From Nymphaea colorata (taxonomy: Eukaryota > Streptophyta > Magnoliopsida > Nymphaeales > Nymphaeaceae): a stretch of DNA of 64,000 bases. Under the pieces are notes generated by a model. That model was not told where the DNA came from, ran no database searches, and saw only the letters and a program-made list of their open reading frames with translations. Each line of letters opens with the position of its first letter. Position 1 is the stretch's first letter. A program made the position numbers and the translations under genes. Below, in pieces: positions 23,745 to 35,014 of this stretch. The DNA lies in assembly GCF_008831285.2 (NCBI RefSeq), contig NC_045144.1:13195858-13259857 (forward strand), read 5' to 3'.

Positions 23745-25265
23745 AGGAAAGAAATGATGGTGAGAATGACAGACCTGTGGTTTGAGAAATGGAATCACCC
23801 TGAGGGGTTGGGGAAAGCTTCACAAGGCCTTGCCTGATCCCAACGATCGTTCAAGGGAGCGGGAAGGTCTCAAAAGGATGAAGGAGGCTGCCGTGCAGGG
23901 CATGGCAGGGAATCAGTGATATAGTTCTTGGGCAGTGATCATCAAAAGTGCAGCAGGCAAAGAGGCGGATTGGGAAGATGCGTTGGATATCCCCGGTCTT
24001 GGCATTCATAATGTTAATGGACATCGGGCCTTGGTGATTTCTGATGAGATTCATGAAAGAATGGTGCTGCCTTTCCGAGGTCTGCGATTGGGTCCCTAGT
24101 TGGGGAAATCCTAGGGTTCAATGCATATATTGGAAAGCTTTGAGCATTTGGAATCAACTCCCTTTACAATGTTGCAGAAGGGATTGTTTCTCATTCAAGC
24201 ATCGTCTAAGGGGGCGTTGGTGGAAACTTGTTGCCTATAAAATGGAAAGTTCATGGTAGGTATTTGGTAATTAGCAAATGGGAATCGGGGAAGCCAATGA
24301 AGATGAAGGCGGCCTCAGTGTACCAATATGGGTTTGTTTGCCAGATATGCATATTTTGGCAGGTATTGAAAAGCTGATTGGCGGCTACTAGGTGGCTGAA
24401 GACAATTTAACTAAATAATTTGCAGGAATCGATTTGCTCGAATATGAACTTTTGTTCCTTTCAATTTTTTCTTGTCAATTCTACGTGCATAGTAGATGGT
24501 GATTGTGTTCTTGAGCAATTGGAGGAATACGAGGCAAGAATTAGGTTCTGTATTAGATGTGGGATTTCTTCACATGGTGAAGGGGCTTGTCCTCATACAG
24601 CGCCCCCTCGCATTGCTTCCTTTAATCCTCGGAAGTACTTGCTCCAGTAGTTCATCCACTAATTGACAAGTGGACCCAAGTCAAGGTGGTGAGATGTAAA
24701 TTGAAATCTGGTTGGTCTCAGATTAAAGGAAGCAATCAGAGGCGGAATATGTTGTCAGTGCTTGGTAATAAAAATCAAGACGCGCAGAAACTGATCTTGA
24801 TAGGGAACAACCAGATCGCTGGAGAGAAAAGGAGGAAGTAAAAGGGGTGTGGAGATGGGTGGAATATCATCTATGGCATAAGACTTTGAGGGAAAATCAG
24901 ATGTGGGTTTGAATTCTAATGGCGGGGAATTGGAGATGGAGATTTTCTATGGTGAGGAGCAGACTTGGTCAGATAAGAACATAGAGGATCGAACACTAAG
25001 TTCAAACATGGTTGTACATGTTGTGCAAGATAAGAGTTCCAAAAGTAAGAATTCTAAAGCCAGCAGGAAGAAACCTCTTGCTAACAAGGAGTTGAGTATG
25101 TTGAAGAAGAAAGGAAATGCTAAGAATCATAATTATGTTCTGAAAGAAAATTAAGAGGTGAATGTTTGGCCTGGGGGACAAAATATGAAATTCAACCTAG
25201 CAGGAGGGGAGGAGAATATCATAGGGGTATCTAACCACTAGGGGACAAACTTTTAATCTCTAATC
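23745..25265 (+). pseudogene. LINE ORF1 relic (copy B)
   Basis: The phrase ISKWESGKPMKMKAASVYQYG (about 24270-24330) matches the DUF4283-type region of plant LINE ORF1. It is followed by the CCHC-like knuckle EYEARIRFCIRCGISSHGEGACPH at 24528-24600. The remaining frames to 25154 are Lys/Ser-rich, like the basic ORF1 tail. Several stops and frame changes interrupt it. The start is uncertain. Plus-strand order with the endonuclease that follows fits an L1-type element. Confidence 0.65.
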
Positions 25266-25269
25266 AAGG

Positions 25270-25900
25270 ATGAAAGTGGTATTATGGAACGCCAGGGGAT
25301 TGTCCAGTAAGGCTGCACAAACAAACTGACTGAATCTGGTTAGTCATGAGAATCCTAATATTATTTTCTTCTTTGATTTGATGCTAACTGAAGAGTGTCC
25401 GTTAAGCTTTTTTAGGCGATTTCAAATTTTGATATGGAATCTCATGTTGAGGTAGAAGGTAAATGGGCTAGGATTAGTTGTGCCTAGGAGAAAAATGAGT
25501 TTAAATTTCTGAGTTGTCGGTTTAATTTGTATTGAAAGGATTGTATCTTCATGGAAAAGACAAGAGGGAAGAGGATTGATGTCATTGGGGTCTATTTGCA
25601 TACTGATTTTAGGGTCAGACATGGCCAGTGAATTATGTTGGCGGCTATGTTGACGGGCAGGCATAGTCCAATGCTGATCTTGGGGGATTTTAATTCAGTC
25701 AGAAAATCTTCTAAGAAGTTGGTAGGGCCTCGGCATTTTTGGCGTGCACGGCCTTCAATTCTTTCATCCAATTTGTTGGTCTAGAATAATTAATGGATGG
25801 GAAAGATTCTTTTGCTTGGTTGAATCATCGTAAGTCCGCAGAGTAGTTATGAGTAAAATCAACTGATGCTTCTACAATAAAACTTGAGCTGAGATGTTTG
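25270..25900 (+). pseudogene. LINE endonuclease relic (copy B)
   Basis: MKVVLWNARGLSSKAAQ at about 25270 is the typical start of ORF2 in plant L1 elements (apurinic endonuclease, MK-L-WN-RGL). NPNIIFFFDLMLTEE follows in the place of the usual N-P-I-FLSET-L block. After that only scattered pieces remain because of many stops. Confidence 0.65.
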
Positions 25901-26720
25901 ATGAATCACTGAAGTTAAGGTGAGATTTTAGAGCCTCTTTTGATCATGCAGCGTTGGTGGATTTTTCTGTTTCACAGATTCAACGTGAGTTTGGCAAGAA
26001 GGTGTTCAAATATTCCTTTCACTGGGACAAACACCTAAGTTGCCAAAATATTATATCTAGATTATGGCAGGTTGAAGACAAGGGATGCCCTATGATGCAG
26101 CCATGTGCGAAGCTGGACAAAATAAGAAAGGGTCTATGCCGCTGGAGAAGGAATGCTTTAGAAAAAGTAGATCTAAAAGTTGATCGTTTGCAGAAAGCGC
26201 TGGATGATATTCATTTTTCTGATGATAGGGGTTCAAACCATTGGTTTGAGAAGGAAGAAAAAGTCAGATCTGAGCTGAATAAGACCCTGGAAGAAAAAGA
26301 GATCTATTGGAAGCAGAGGTCCGACGTGTAGTGGTTAAGGACAACTGGACAAGAGATGGAAATAATAGATTTTTCCTTTCTATGGTGAAAAGGATGGTTC
26401 AGAAGAGAAGGCTTGCTGAAACTTCAATTGATGAGGGCTCATTTAATGACCCCATGCAAATTCAAATCAGTTGAAAAAATCATTTAAAAAAAAAATTCTC
26501 TACAGATGACTCAAAAGGATCCCTGCTTGAAGATCTATGGCCTGGCATGTTAGTTTCTGATCAGGACAATGAGTATCTGCTTAAACCAGTGACAGAAGAG
26601 GAGATCAGACAGGCTGTAATAGGCTAGAAGGTGGATAACTTTTTGGGGCATGAAGGCTTTCCCGATGGGTTTTTTCAAAAACAATGGTAAATAGTAGAAG
26701 ATTTGGTGAGCAGAACTATC
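25901..26720 (+). pseudogene. LINE RT N-terminal relic (copy B)
   Basis: The open frame 25954-26331 is the linker between endonuclease and RT: SDHAALV-like start, WRRNALEKVDLKVDRLQKAL, then LEEKEIYWKQRS. Next comes KDNWTRDGNNRFFLSMVKRMVQKRR, the WLKEGD-NT-FFH-type block. PVTEEEIRQAVIG and FPDGFFQKQW (26595-26695) match the start of RT. The RT core and zinc-binding end are missing: the sequence jumps to the LINE 3' end at about 26725, so an internal deletion has occurred. Confidence 0.75.
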
Positions 26721-26724
26721 ATAG

Positions 26725-27028
26725 AGGGGCCAGTTTGGAAACTGCTTATTTGAATTGGATATTTCCGCTAATAGTTTAGGATAATTCTTGTATATTCTTG
26801 AAATCTAATAGTGTAGCATGGTAGTCATCGCAGCAGAAATTTGCAACGGGCCATAATCTGCCTGCTCACATCAGGGTTGTCTGTAGAAGTGGTATCCTTG
26901 CTTTCTGAACAAGAGCGGTGGTGAACTGAGTGTCTGTGCTGCTCGTTTGTTATTTTTTTTAGTCATTCATTCTTTCAACTTTAATGGAATAGGGGTGATC
27001 CTCCAACCCGTTTTTCATTCAAAAAAAT
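26725..27028 (+). mobile_element. LINE 3' end (copy B)
   Basis: It aligns by eye with 18903-19262: aactgcttatttgaattggatattt, taggataattcttgtatattcttgaaatctaatagtgtagcatgg, gcaggttgtct-like and ggtgatcctcc-acccgtttt phrases occur in order. Copy B lacks about 55 bases (between atcagggttgtct and gtagaagtgg) that copy A has. It ends with cattcaaaaaaataaa. Confidence 0.8.
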
Positions 27029-27114
27029 AAATCTTTGGCTATAAATGTGGCCAGCTGATTTCAGTTATACACACACACACAGATGCAGCACACACATTCT
27101 CTCTATAGACTTAA

Positions 27115-27770
27115 AACGATATTTTTTAGGATTCACTTGAAAAATGAAAAGAAAAAGAGAAAAGTAGGTGAGCGGAAAAAAGATTGATGAAAACTCAACC
27201 CAAAAGTGGGAATGGTTATGTTTTCTGATCGCAATAATCCACCATAGAAATTATTAAAAAAAGAAGAAAGTTAAACCATAGGGAACAAGAGTAACACATT
27301 AATACAAGACATACGTGATTTGACAATATGCTTACACCCATGGGCAAAGGAGGAGCACGATTCTACTATTAATCAAGTCAAATAGAGGCTACAACGAGGC
27401 AATACAGTAAAATCCCTCAAGACCCAAATCGGGCAATGCCCTGGAGGGAATAGCAAGAAAGAGGGAACTGAAGAGAATGAGATAATACATTTCTCTCTCT
27501 CAAAAGGGAAAAATATAAGCAAATACCTCAAGAAATAGCCTCTAAATCAAAGATGGAGCCTTTCGTAAATGGCAAGCCAAAATGATTCTTTCTGCTTTTC
27601 TTTCTCACTTTTTTCCCAAGAAATAAACCCCCAGACCCTAGTTTGTAAAAGGAAGAGTGCCTTTATGGTTCCCTTTTTTTTCATAACTCACATCATTAGA
27701 CTTATTTCATTAAAGACTCAAATGTGGAAAATATCTCTTATGTGGGGTTAAAGGTACACCTAACAAATCT
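27115..27770 (-). repeat. Copia LTR, antisense (copy B)
   Basis: The segment about 27345-27770 matches 19350-19760 (gggcaaaggaggagcac, caagtcaaatagaggctacaac, aaaatccctcaagacccaaa, ggaagagtgccttta). Copy B keeps an extra 230 bases at its distal end (27115-27345) with the copia U5-like phrase that reads gtaagcatattgtcaaatcacg on the minus strand. It has lost the LTR start and the PPT: acaaatctcttc jumps straight to gaataaaatcgtacc. Confidence 0.65.
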
Positions 27771-28270
27771 CTTCGAATAAAATCGTACCTGACAACAATG
27801 TGTTTTGTCATCTCATGATACATCTAAACTTTGGTCAAGTGAATGACACTTTGACTATCGTAATAAATAATCAATTTTTCTTGACTTGTACAAAGTTAAG
27901 ATAACATGCCCCTCAACCAAATACATTTTTTAATTGCCTCATTGATTGCTATATATTTGGCCTTTGTGTAGATAATACAATAGTAGACTATAAAGTAGTT
28001 TCCCAACTGATGGCACAACTTTCAAGAGAGAAAATCAAGCCAATAAGTGATCTCCTCCTATCAAGGCTACTTGCATAATCTGAAATCAACATATCCAACC
28101 AAGCTATCACTGTTCATACCAAAGTCTCTAATGTATCCTTCAAGAATCTAAGAATCTACTCCATTGCTTGCCTATGGCCTTTTCAGGAGATGATCTATCT
28201 ACTAACAACATTAATTGCATGCGAAATGTCAAGTCTAGTACAAACCATCACATACATAATGCTGAGTCAG
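27771..28270 (-). pseudogene. Copia RNase H relic, antisense (copy B)
   Basis: Minus-strand translation, with frame changes, gives LDISHAINVVSR-like, LEGYIRDFGMNSDSLVGYVD, KAKYIAINEAIKKCIWLRGML, EKLIIYYDSQSVIHLTKV and YHEMTKHIVVRYDFIRRDLL. This is the classic copia end of RT plus RNase H. It runs further into the RT side than copy A. Its high-coordinate end lies about 115 bases from the first PATROL1-like exon on the opposite strand. Confidence 0.75.
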
Positions 28271-28384
28271 GCAGGCCATAACAACACTAGTTGTATCCTT
28301 CTTCAAGCTGTAGCTATACGATCTTCTTTTCCAGGCTCCGAGTCAACTTTTGCTTATTCTGCTTTTCCTGCTTTTCTTTGGTAG

Positions 28385-29705
28385 TTAAATATACTGGAAG
28401 AAGGACTTGTATAAACCAAGTGATTTGACAGTCCTTTTGGCAAAGGTTGAAGAATCTGAGGTATAACCTTCTACAGAGTTGACTATTTGCCTTTTCTTTA
28501 ACTTATACATGAGATATTTACTCCTTTTCCCAAATTCAATTGGTCAATGCGTTTGCAGTCGTTTTTGCTTTATCTTATTCTGTTTTATTTTCTCTATTAT
28601 AGGTTCTTCCATCTTTTGCAGGTGAAATACAAAGGAGTGAATGCCTCAGATCTCTGAGGGATATTTCCCTTGCACTTGCTGAGATGCCTACATGTGGTGA
28701 TCTAACAGGTGATGTCTGTCACTCGGCTGATGGTTACCATCTCAATGTTAAAGTATATGAGAAGCTGCTATTTAGTGTTTTTGACATACTGGACAAGGGC
28801 AAACTTGGTGACGTTTGCTTCATACTGAAATCGTTGGCAATGGTTAGATGGCTGAACAACACTAACTGCAAATATTTCATTTCTCATCTCGTTTTCACAG
28901 GAAGTAGGAGATTCTTGAACTCTTGAAATCAATCTGGCAAATTCTAGGAATCACAAGGACTATCCATGGTATATGCTATGCTTGGGTCTTATTTCAGCAG
29001 GTATCTCTTTGTAACATATCTTTTGCTTCTGTTGAAATGATTTTTTTTGCATCTACTTGTTGCAGTTATGGGAGTGTTCTGCAGTATCCAAGTTGTTGCA
29101 TTGTGATACGTTTTGAAAATGAAACTTCTAGAAAGAAGGTTTCTTTCTTTGACTTTCTCTTTTTCTCAACCAAAGCTTTGTAGAAAATGGAAGAAATATA
29201 CTCCGTTTTAATTCATATTTTTATGAGGCCCTATTTTTAGTGACATTGAATTTGTTATCATGAATACTGAGAGGCCATATTATTATCTTTGAGAAGTTTG
29301 AATTATGAAGCTTTCAAGCATGACATTAATTGCTGAGAAGTGTTTTTCTTTTACCTTTATCAATCCTGTTGTTCTTTATGCAAACATTTAGAAACAATTG
29401 ACGTTCCTTTTGTTGTCACTTTTTTTTTATTCTACTGTAACTAATGTAATGTTTTTCATATTGGCTTTTGTTATAACAGTTTATCATAACTGGTGAACAA
29501 CGGCTTCTACAACATGCCACTGAAATGCTAAGAAAGATTCCACGAAAATAACAGCGAAGTATGCAGGAGAAGTTATATTTGAAAGACCTCTGTTTTCCAA
29601 TCGAAGGAGAAATAGGGAATCAAGAATTAACATTTATGCATTCTGTCTTGTCACCTATAAAGTAGTGAGCTGATAAGCGTTTGGAGGATTATCATTGCCA
29701 TTTTT
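28385..29705 (+). pseudogene. PATROL1-like: PATROL1-like (DUF810, unc-13 homolog) middle exons, broken
   Basis: Four exon remnants with splice signals are recognisable. The first is NILEEGL…LLAKVEESE (28390-28462, donor gtataac). The second is VLPSFAGEIQRSECLRSLRD followed by GDLTGDVCHSADGYHLNVKVYEKLL and FDILDKGKL (28603-28812). The third, after an acceptor near 28908, is EILELLKSIWQILGITRTIH then CYAWVLFQQ (28912-29005, donor gtatct). The fourth is ITGEQRLLQHATEMLRKIP, LTFMHSVLSPIK and ADKRLEDYHCHF (29494-29705). In Arabidopsis, PATROL1 is a MUN-domain tethering factor that delivers the proton pump AHA1 to the guard-cell plasma membrane. A frameshift at 28912, stops in the first and fourth exons (for example after RKIPRK) and other damage mark a pseudogene. 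Confidence 0.85.
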
Positions 29706-29848
29706 TTGATGTTAGTCTCTGCTTAGAATGACTCGGTGATTGTATTTCTGAATATGATGGTTGTTGATGAACATACATCGCCAAATACAGGAAGATATTG
29801 AGCATGATTATGGTAAATCTTAGAGGATTTATAATAAAGCTGCTAAGA

Positions 29849-30222
29849 GATAGATTGTGCTTGTTCCTAGCCCTTTTCGGGAAGGAACAGAATTTGCTGG
29901 GGCAGGTGGGGATCTACCAAGCCAGGAGTTCGAGCCCATGTGAGAGTGGGCTGAATTGTTATAATTGGTATCTGGTTCAACACTTGGACCTGGGGTCTTA
30001 TACACATAGACATGCTGCTTTAAGGGAGATGAAATTGAAAGTTTAATTCTACATCTAAGATTATGAAAAACCTTGAAGGATTGATACGAATGCTAGCTAA
30101 AAAATAGATTGACCTGGTTCCTTGACCATTCAGGGGAGAAACTAAAACTATTAGGGGGGTGGGTTGGGTCCACTAAACCAGGAGCCCAAACCCATGTAGT
30201 AATGGTTTATGTTGTTGGAATT
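29849..30222 (+). repeat. Two diverged copies of a SINE-like repeat
   Basis: Segments 29849-29966 and 30091-30222 share atagattg, ggttcct or gttcct, gggagaaac or ggaaggaacag, gtgggttgg or ggtggggat, and ccaggag…cgagcccatgt or ccaggagcccaaacccatgt. The phrase ggagttcgagcccatg resembles a Pol III B box. They lie between two blocks of PATROL1-like exons. Family and exact limits are unknown. Confidence 0.45.
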
Positions 30223-30264
30223 TTAGATGATAGAAAACATGTATTCTAATTGATTGGTGAATTT

Positions 30265-31471
30265 AGGTAATCACAGTTGGAGCTGATCCAGCGTTCGAAT
30301 GGTTGTGAATTTTATCTTATTTGGGAACTTGATTAAGAGAGTTGTGATGTCCACTGGTGCTGTTTCTTTGGATGATGTTGGACTGGATCAAGTAAGCATT
30401 GATTATGTTCTCAACTGTGCCAAGAAAGGTTAGGTGACAAAAGATTTATACCGATTCAACTTCTGCAGCCATAAGAGAAAGAAAAAACTTCTTGAAGGGT
30501 GGTTGTTCCTTTTTTTTTTGGAGCTTTTAGGAACTTGCTCTTGTTACAGGGGATGTGCTGCAATTATCAAAAGTAATCAGAGACCATTATGAAAAAGTCA
30601 TCCTTCCAGCGACTTGTACACTAATTAGACCATATTCTAATTAATTGACTTGTAGTCTTTTGTAGCTTCTCAATCTGTTTGAAGCATTTAAATGAAGTAT
30701 TTTGATGGATAAATGTACTAACAAGTGCCTATAAGTAGATAAGTAGACAAACATATCTCTGAACAAACAAGCAAACAAATAAGTAATGTTTGTGTTTATG
30801 TGTGCATGCATGTGTGTGTATATGTCTACTTCATTTTCCAATAAGCTGACAAAGCAATTTAGACAGGCTTAAGCGCTGACTGTGTTAATTGGTCTTGAAG
30901 TGATCCTGTCAATAAACATAACTAGTTCTGCGACCGTCTTTATTTTCTTTTCTTCTACAATATTTTTTTCAAATCAAACCTTTTTTTGTGGTGTTTATTA
31001 CATTTTGATGGATATGAAACTTCCTTCCAGGGTAAACTTCTCCCACAGTCTGTCAATAACTGAAATTTGCATAGCTTTTTACGTATTTTCTTGTTCTTTT
31101 TGTTTTCTATAGTTTGGGGAATGCTTTTTATTCATTTTTTAATCTGGAAGCTTTTGGTTTGATTTGTGTGTTCTTTTGCATAATGCAGCCATCATCTTTA
31201 TGCTTGTAAATGAAGGGCGCTTCAGCAGAAGAACTGTTTTACTTACTAGGGCAGAACAGTTAAGATCACCTCCGTCACCGTCCACACCTCTAGTTCCTAT
31301 TCATATAGTGCCAGCACTATTGTGACAAATCTTACAAAGTCACAGTCCTTCATTCACCACCAGTTCAGGAGTTAACAATAGATGATATTGAGGATATTGA
31401 TAATGAATATGACAATGCTTGACTTAATCAACTCAAGGTTGTAAGACGTCAACGAAATGATGCTCAACTTG
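30265..31471 (+). pseudogene. PATROL1-like: PATROL1-like N-terminal exons, displaced and broken
   Basis: The N-terminal part of the same gene lies downstream of its middle part. ELIQRS then, after a frame change, VVNFILFGNLIKRVVMSTGAVSLDDV and LDQVSIDYVLNCAKKG are at 30272-30437. A second exon, GDVLQLSKVIRDHYEKVILP (30558-30612), follows an acceptor ttgttacag. A third segment at 31195-31471 carries LRSPPSPSTPLVPI, then VQELTIDDIEDIDNE and VVRRQRNDAQLD. The proline-rich stretch and the VQELT-DDIEDF block are typical of this family. Several stops and frame changes exist. The segment ends at a (TA)n array at 31472, where the rest of the N-terminal third is lost. Confidence 0.85.

Positions 31472-31494
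<23 letters not shown>
31472..31494. repeat. (TA)n microsatellite at the PATROL1 fragment edge
   Basis: A short TA array follows the last codon that aligns with the N-terminal part (QLDI). It coincides with loss of colinearity. GA-rich sequence follows to about 31535. Confidence 0.9.
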
Positions 31495-31502
<8 letters not shown>

Positions 31503-31850
31503 TGGGGAGAGAGAGAGAAATAGAGAGAGAGAGTTGTTGAGTGGTCCATCCAGTCACATTTTGTTTACAATTTTTTAAAATTAATTATATAGATGTGTTC
31601 TTCATGTCTAAAACTATAAAAACCAACACAAAAATTGTAGTTTTTGGATATACAAGATTATTTTTATAAGCTAAAAACTTTAACTGTTGATTATTATACT
31701 TCTATAAATCTTAGCCACACACTTACAATGTCATTTATAGATGGATTTATAATGTTTTATTGACCAAGATCACATCCATAGTTGATTTTACAAAAAAAAG
31801 ATTTAATCATAATTGTGACTAGGCTGTCCAGCTGATTCCACTCATTCCTT

Positions 31851-31883
31851 ACACACACACACACACACTCTCTCTCTCTCTCT
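31851..31883. repeat. (AC)n-(CT)n microsatellite
   Basis: About eight AC units followed by about eight CT units, just ahead of the C-terminal PATROL1-like fragment. Confidence 0.9.
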
Positions 31884-31924
31884 ACAAATGAGAGTTAAAT
31901 ATTGAGAGTTACTTTGTGATATTA

Positions 31925-33130
31925 TCGTGGAGCTGCTTAGGGATAGGCTTGTGTCTGGGGTTCGTCATGCATCGCTGGTCTTTGTGTACTTGAAAAAGAA
32001 AAAGGAATTTCTGTTCGCAAAATTGTGCCACTCTTGCCAGGACGTACTAGTTCTAGATGGTGGTCGATCGCGAATCTTTTTCCAAGGTGATGCTAGGCTT
32101 TTCCAAAAAGATCTTGAAATGTTAAAGGTAATCTTTTTTAGCATTAATTATTTCCTCTGGAGCATTGGAGAATTTGATGGTTTATATGGTTACTAATCCA
32201 ACTGGGGACATGCAATGAAGAATGGCTAGTGGGGTTTTGAGTCTCGAGTTGTGCCTCAGCTGTCTTAGGCCTCAACAATAAACCTGAGTTATCTGGTTCT
32301 GATTGAGTTAACTGTATTCAATCTTGTCACGTCTTCTTCTAGCGCACAAACAAGTTCACCTTTGTACAAAAAGGTTGGTTGTACATCTATGCAACTTTTT
32401 CCTACTGTGTGGTACATCAACTTGGAAATGAGTACCTTGCAGATTTTCTAGTAGTTATAGAACTCAATTTCATTTCCCAAGTTTTAACCTGAAGTTGGAA
32501 CTGTTTTTCTTTGCTTATGGGCTTGAGGACTCCCAATCCATTTGGAAATCAACCTGTTATTACTACTAAAGATAATATGCGAGGAGCTATAATCAGACAT
32601 TGCATCGAAGTTCATCAAAACTTGACTATTAGATGTCTTCTTTTGCATGGGCTGTTCAACCTATGTTGGGCAATTGTCAACTCAAAGTTACGGTGTTCCT
32701 TTGATTTGATGATCTTTTCTGTTGTTCTAGGGCTGGGTAATTCGTGTGGGTTCTTACTATGGTATGGTGCTTTGTTTGAAAGCATGGGCTTTTTACTAGT
32801 TTTATCAGAGCCATCTGCCTAAATTGAAATACTTATTTAGTAATATTAGGTTCCTCCGATCAAGTTTACATGGCTTTGTTTGTCAAATCATGTTGCTCCC
32901 AAATCTCATTTCACTTTGGTACAATTTTAATCTATGATCAATTCTCTATCAGTCAAGGAGGAACTTCTTGACAAGTATGTTTTGCTTGCAGCTTTTATTA
33001 GTCATTCATTTATGCAGGAATTCTTTATTTCAGGTGGTGATGGTTTGCTTGAGAGCTTGACAGTACGTGCACAGCTGGTCATTAAACTACATGGCCTTGA
33101 TGTTAGTTTCTTTTGTCACAACATAGTAGT
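31925..33130 (+). pseudogene. PATROL1-like: PATROL1-like C-terminal exons, broken
   Basis: The frame 31927-32130 contains VELLRDRLVSGVRHASL, an unrelated Lys-rich insert, then VLDGGRSRIFFQGDARLFQK and DLEMLK followed by a donor gtaatc. It matches the ELLRDR…LLDGGPSRVFSPSDA…LEVLK region near the C-terminus of PATROL1-type proteins. After an intron-like 880 bases, an acceptor atttatgcag precedes EFFISGGDGLLESLTVRAQ and VIKLHGLD (33018-33105), the next conserved block. The final residues have drifted into intron or unrelated sequence. Most of the protein between the N-terminal block and this one is missing here. Confidence 0.8.
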
Positions 33131-33953
33131 GCAGAGTTGCCGTCCATTGATTGACACTTCGAAGTTTACACCATTATCACAGATATCTTGTTTGTTCCGA
33201 AGAAAAGGTGATGTTGATGGTAAAAAAAATATGGAAAAAAGCATGATTTTTTCACCAAAACAAATTTAATGTGTTTTTTCCCATGTTTTTTGTTTTTCTT
33301 TTTTTGACGTTAATATCATGGATTACACTTTAAACTTAAACTAAATTATTTATCATTGTTTATCGTGATTAAAACATTATTTTTATCATAATATTCTAGT
33401 TGTTTTTTTATGTCTTGTAGAAGCCCTTTTCTTTTTAAAAAAATTATTTACTCGAAATTTCCCAAAAAAAACAACATTGCCACAGAGAAAAACCTCTGCT
33501 GTTATAACCCCAAGAAAAACCTTTGATGTGATAAGGTGAATCAGCCGCAAAGAGGGTATGTGCTAAGGTTTGGAAACAAGCTGGAAAGCCCAAGCTAGGT
33601 GTTGTAGCTTGCCTGATTGTGTTAGCTGTTTAATGTACAAAAGTACAATTGAAAACTTACGGCCAGAACTGTAGGTCTATTTGATGGAATTATTATTCTA
33701 GCAGCGTGATGTAAAAAAACATACTTCATAATTTGTATTACTCAACAAGCTTGTTAACAAAGATGCATTCCCAGTGGGGAACATTGCAATCCCTCGAACG
33801 CAGCATTCCCGCCCATCAATATATGCTCCAAACATAAGACATAAAGCATACTTTCGTTTCTTTTTGTTGGTTTTAGACTTATTGAAAATATCTGAAAGTG
33901 AGGTTGATTTTTGGATTATCCATCTCAACTACGAATATCTTTACATCCTACAT
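33131..33953. other. Non-coding, no gene recognised
   Basis: T-rich sequence after the last PATROL1-like exon. The short frames match nothing I know. Confidence 0.5.
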
Positions 33954-35014
33954 CCAGCGGTGGTTTAAATCGCCGGCATAGAGCTACGCTGTTCGGAACC
34001 TCCAGCGGTGTTTGATATCGCCGGGATAGAGCTATGGCGGTGACAACAGTTGTACCTGTAGCAGTGGTTTAAATCGCCGGCATAGAGCTATAGCGGTGAC
34101 AGCTGTTTGGAACCTCCAGCGGTGTTTGACGTCGCCGGGATAGAGGTATGGCGGTGACAGCAGTTGGGTACCTGTAGCGGTGGTTCTTGTCGCCGGCATA
34201 GAGATACAGCGGTGATAGCTGTTTGGAACCTCCAGCGGTGTTTGATGTCGCCGCTATAGAGCTATGGCGGTGACACTGGGTACCTTTAACAGTTGTTTCA
34301 ATCGCCGGCATAGAGCTATAGCGGTGACAGCTGTTTGGAACCTCCACACTTGTGGGCACCTCTAGCAGTGGTTAAATCGCCGACATAGAGCTATAAAGGT
34401 GACAGCTGTAGAACCTCCAGCAGTGTTTGATGTCGCCGGTATAGAGCTATGGCGGTGACACTTGTTGGGTACCTCTAGCACAAAAGATCGACCTCCAGCG
34501 GTGAGATCGCTGGCATAGAGCTATAGCGGTGACAGCGGTTGGGCACCTCCAGTGACGTCGCCGGTATAGAGGTACCTCTAGCAGTGGTTTAAATGGCCGG
34601 CATAAATCTATAGCGGTGCTAGGACATCCAGCGGTGTTTGGCGTCGCCGGTATAGAGGTATGGCGGCTGTTGGGTACCTCTAGCAGTGGTTTCAATCGCC
34701 GGCTTAGATCTATAGCGGTGAGGATGACCTCCAGCGGTGCTTAGGATCGCTGCCATAGGACAGCAGTTGAGTACATGGAGCTGGTTACCATTGCCGGTAT
34801 AGAGTTATAGCGGTGACAGCTGTTCGGAACCTCCAGAGGCATAGAGCGGCGGTGAGACCTGTTGGGGACCTCCAGCGGTGCTTATGATCGCTGGCATAGA
34901 GCTATGGTGGTGACAGCTGTTGGGTACCTGTAGCGGTGGTTGCCATCGCCGGGCGGTGACAGCTGTTTGGAACCTCCAGCGGTGGTTGTAATCGCTGGCA
35001 TAGAGCTATGGCGA
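33954..35014. repeat. 58-bp satellite-like array with 116-bp dimer structure
   Basis: About twenty units, many truncated. Two types alternate. Type A runs from gtagcggtggtttaaatcgc through cggcatagagctatagcggt to gacagctgtttggaacct. Type B runs from ccagcggtgtttgatgtcgc through cgggatagagctatggcggt to gacagcagttgggtacct. A full unit is 58 bases, so the higher-order period is 116. Because 58 is not a multiple of 3, the frame rotates between units, and the open frames on the minus strand are not a conserved protein. The array is clearly richer in G+C than its surroundings. Internal palindromes such as tagagcta recur in every unit. Confidence 0.9.

Noticed and set aside
32511-32822. 103-codon frame between the two C-terminal PATROL1-like exons
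   Set aside because: It lies where an intron is expected and does not match the family. I treat it as intron sequence.
33954-35014. CRISPR-like array
   Set aside because: The array has no unique spacers between constant repeats. Whole 58-bp units diverge along their length, and the host is a plant.
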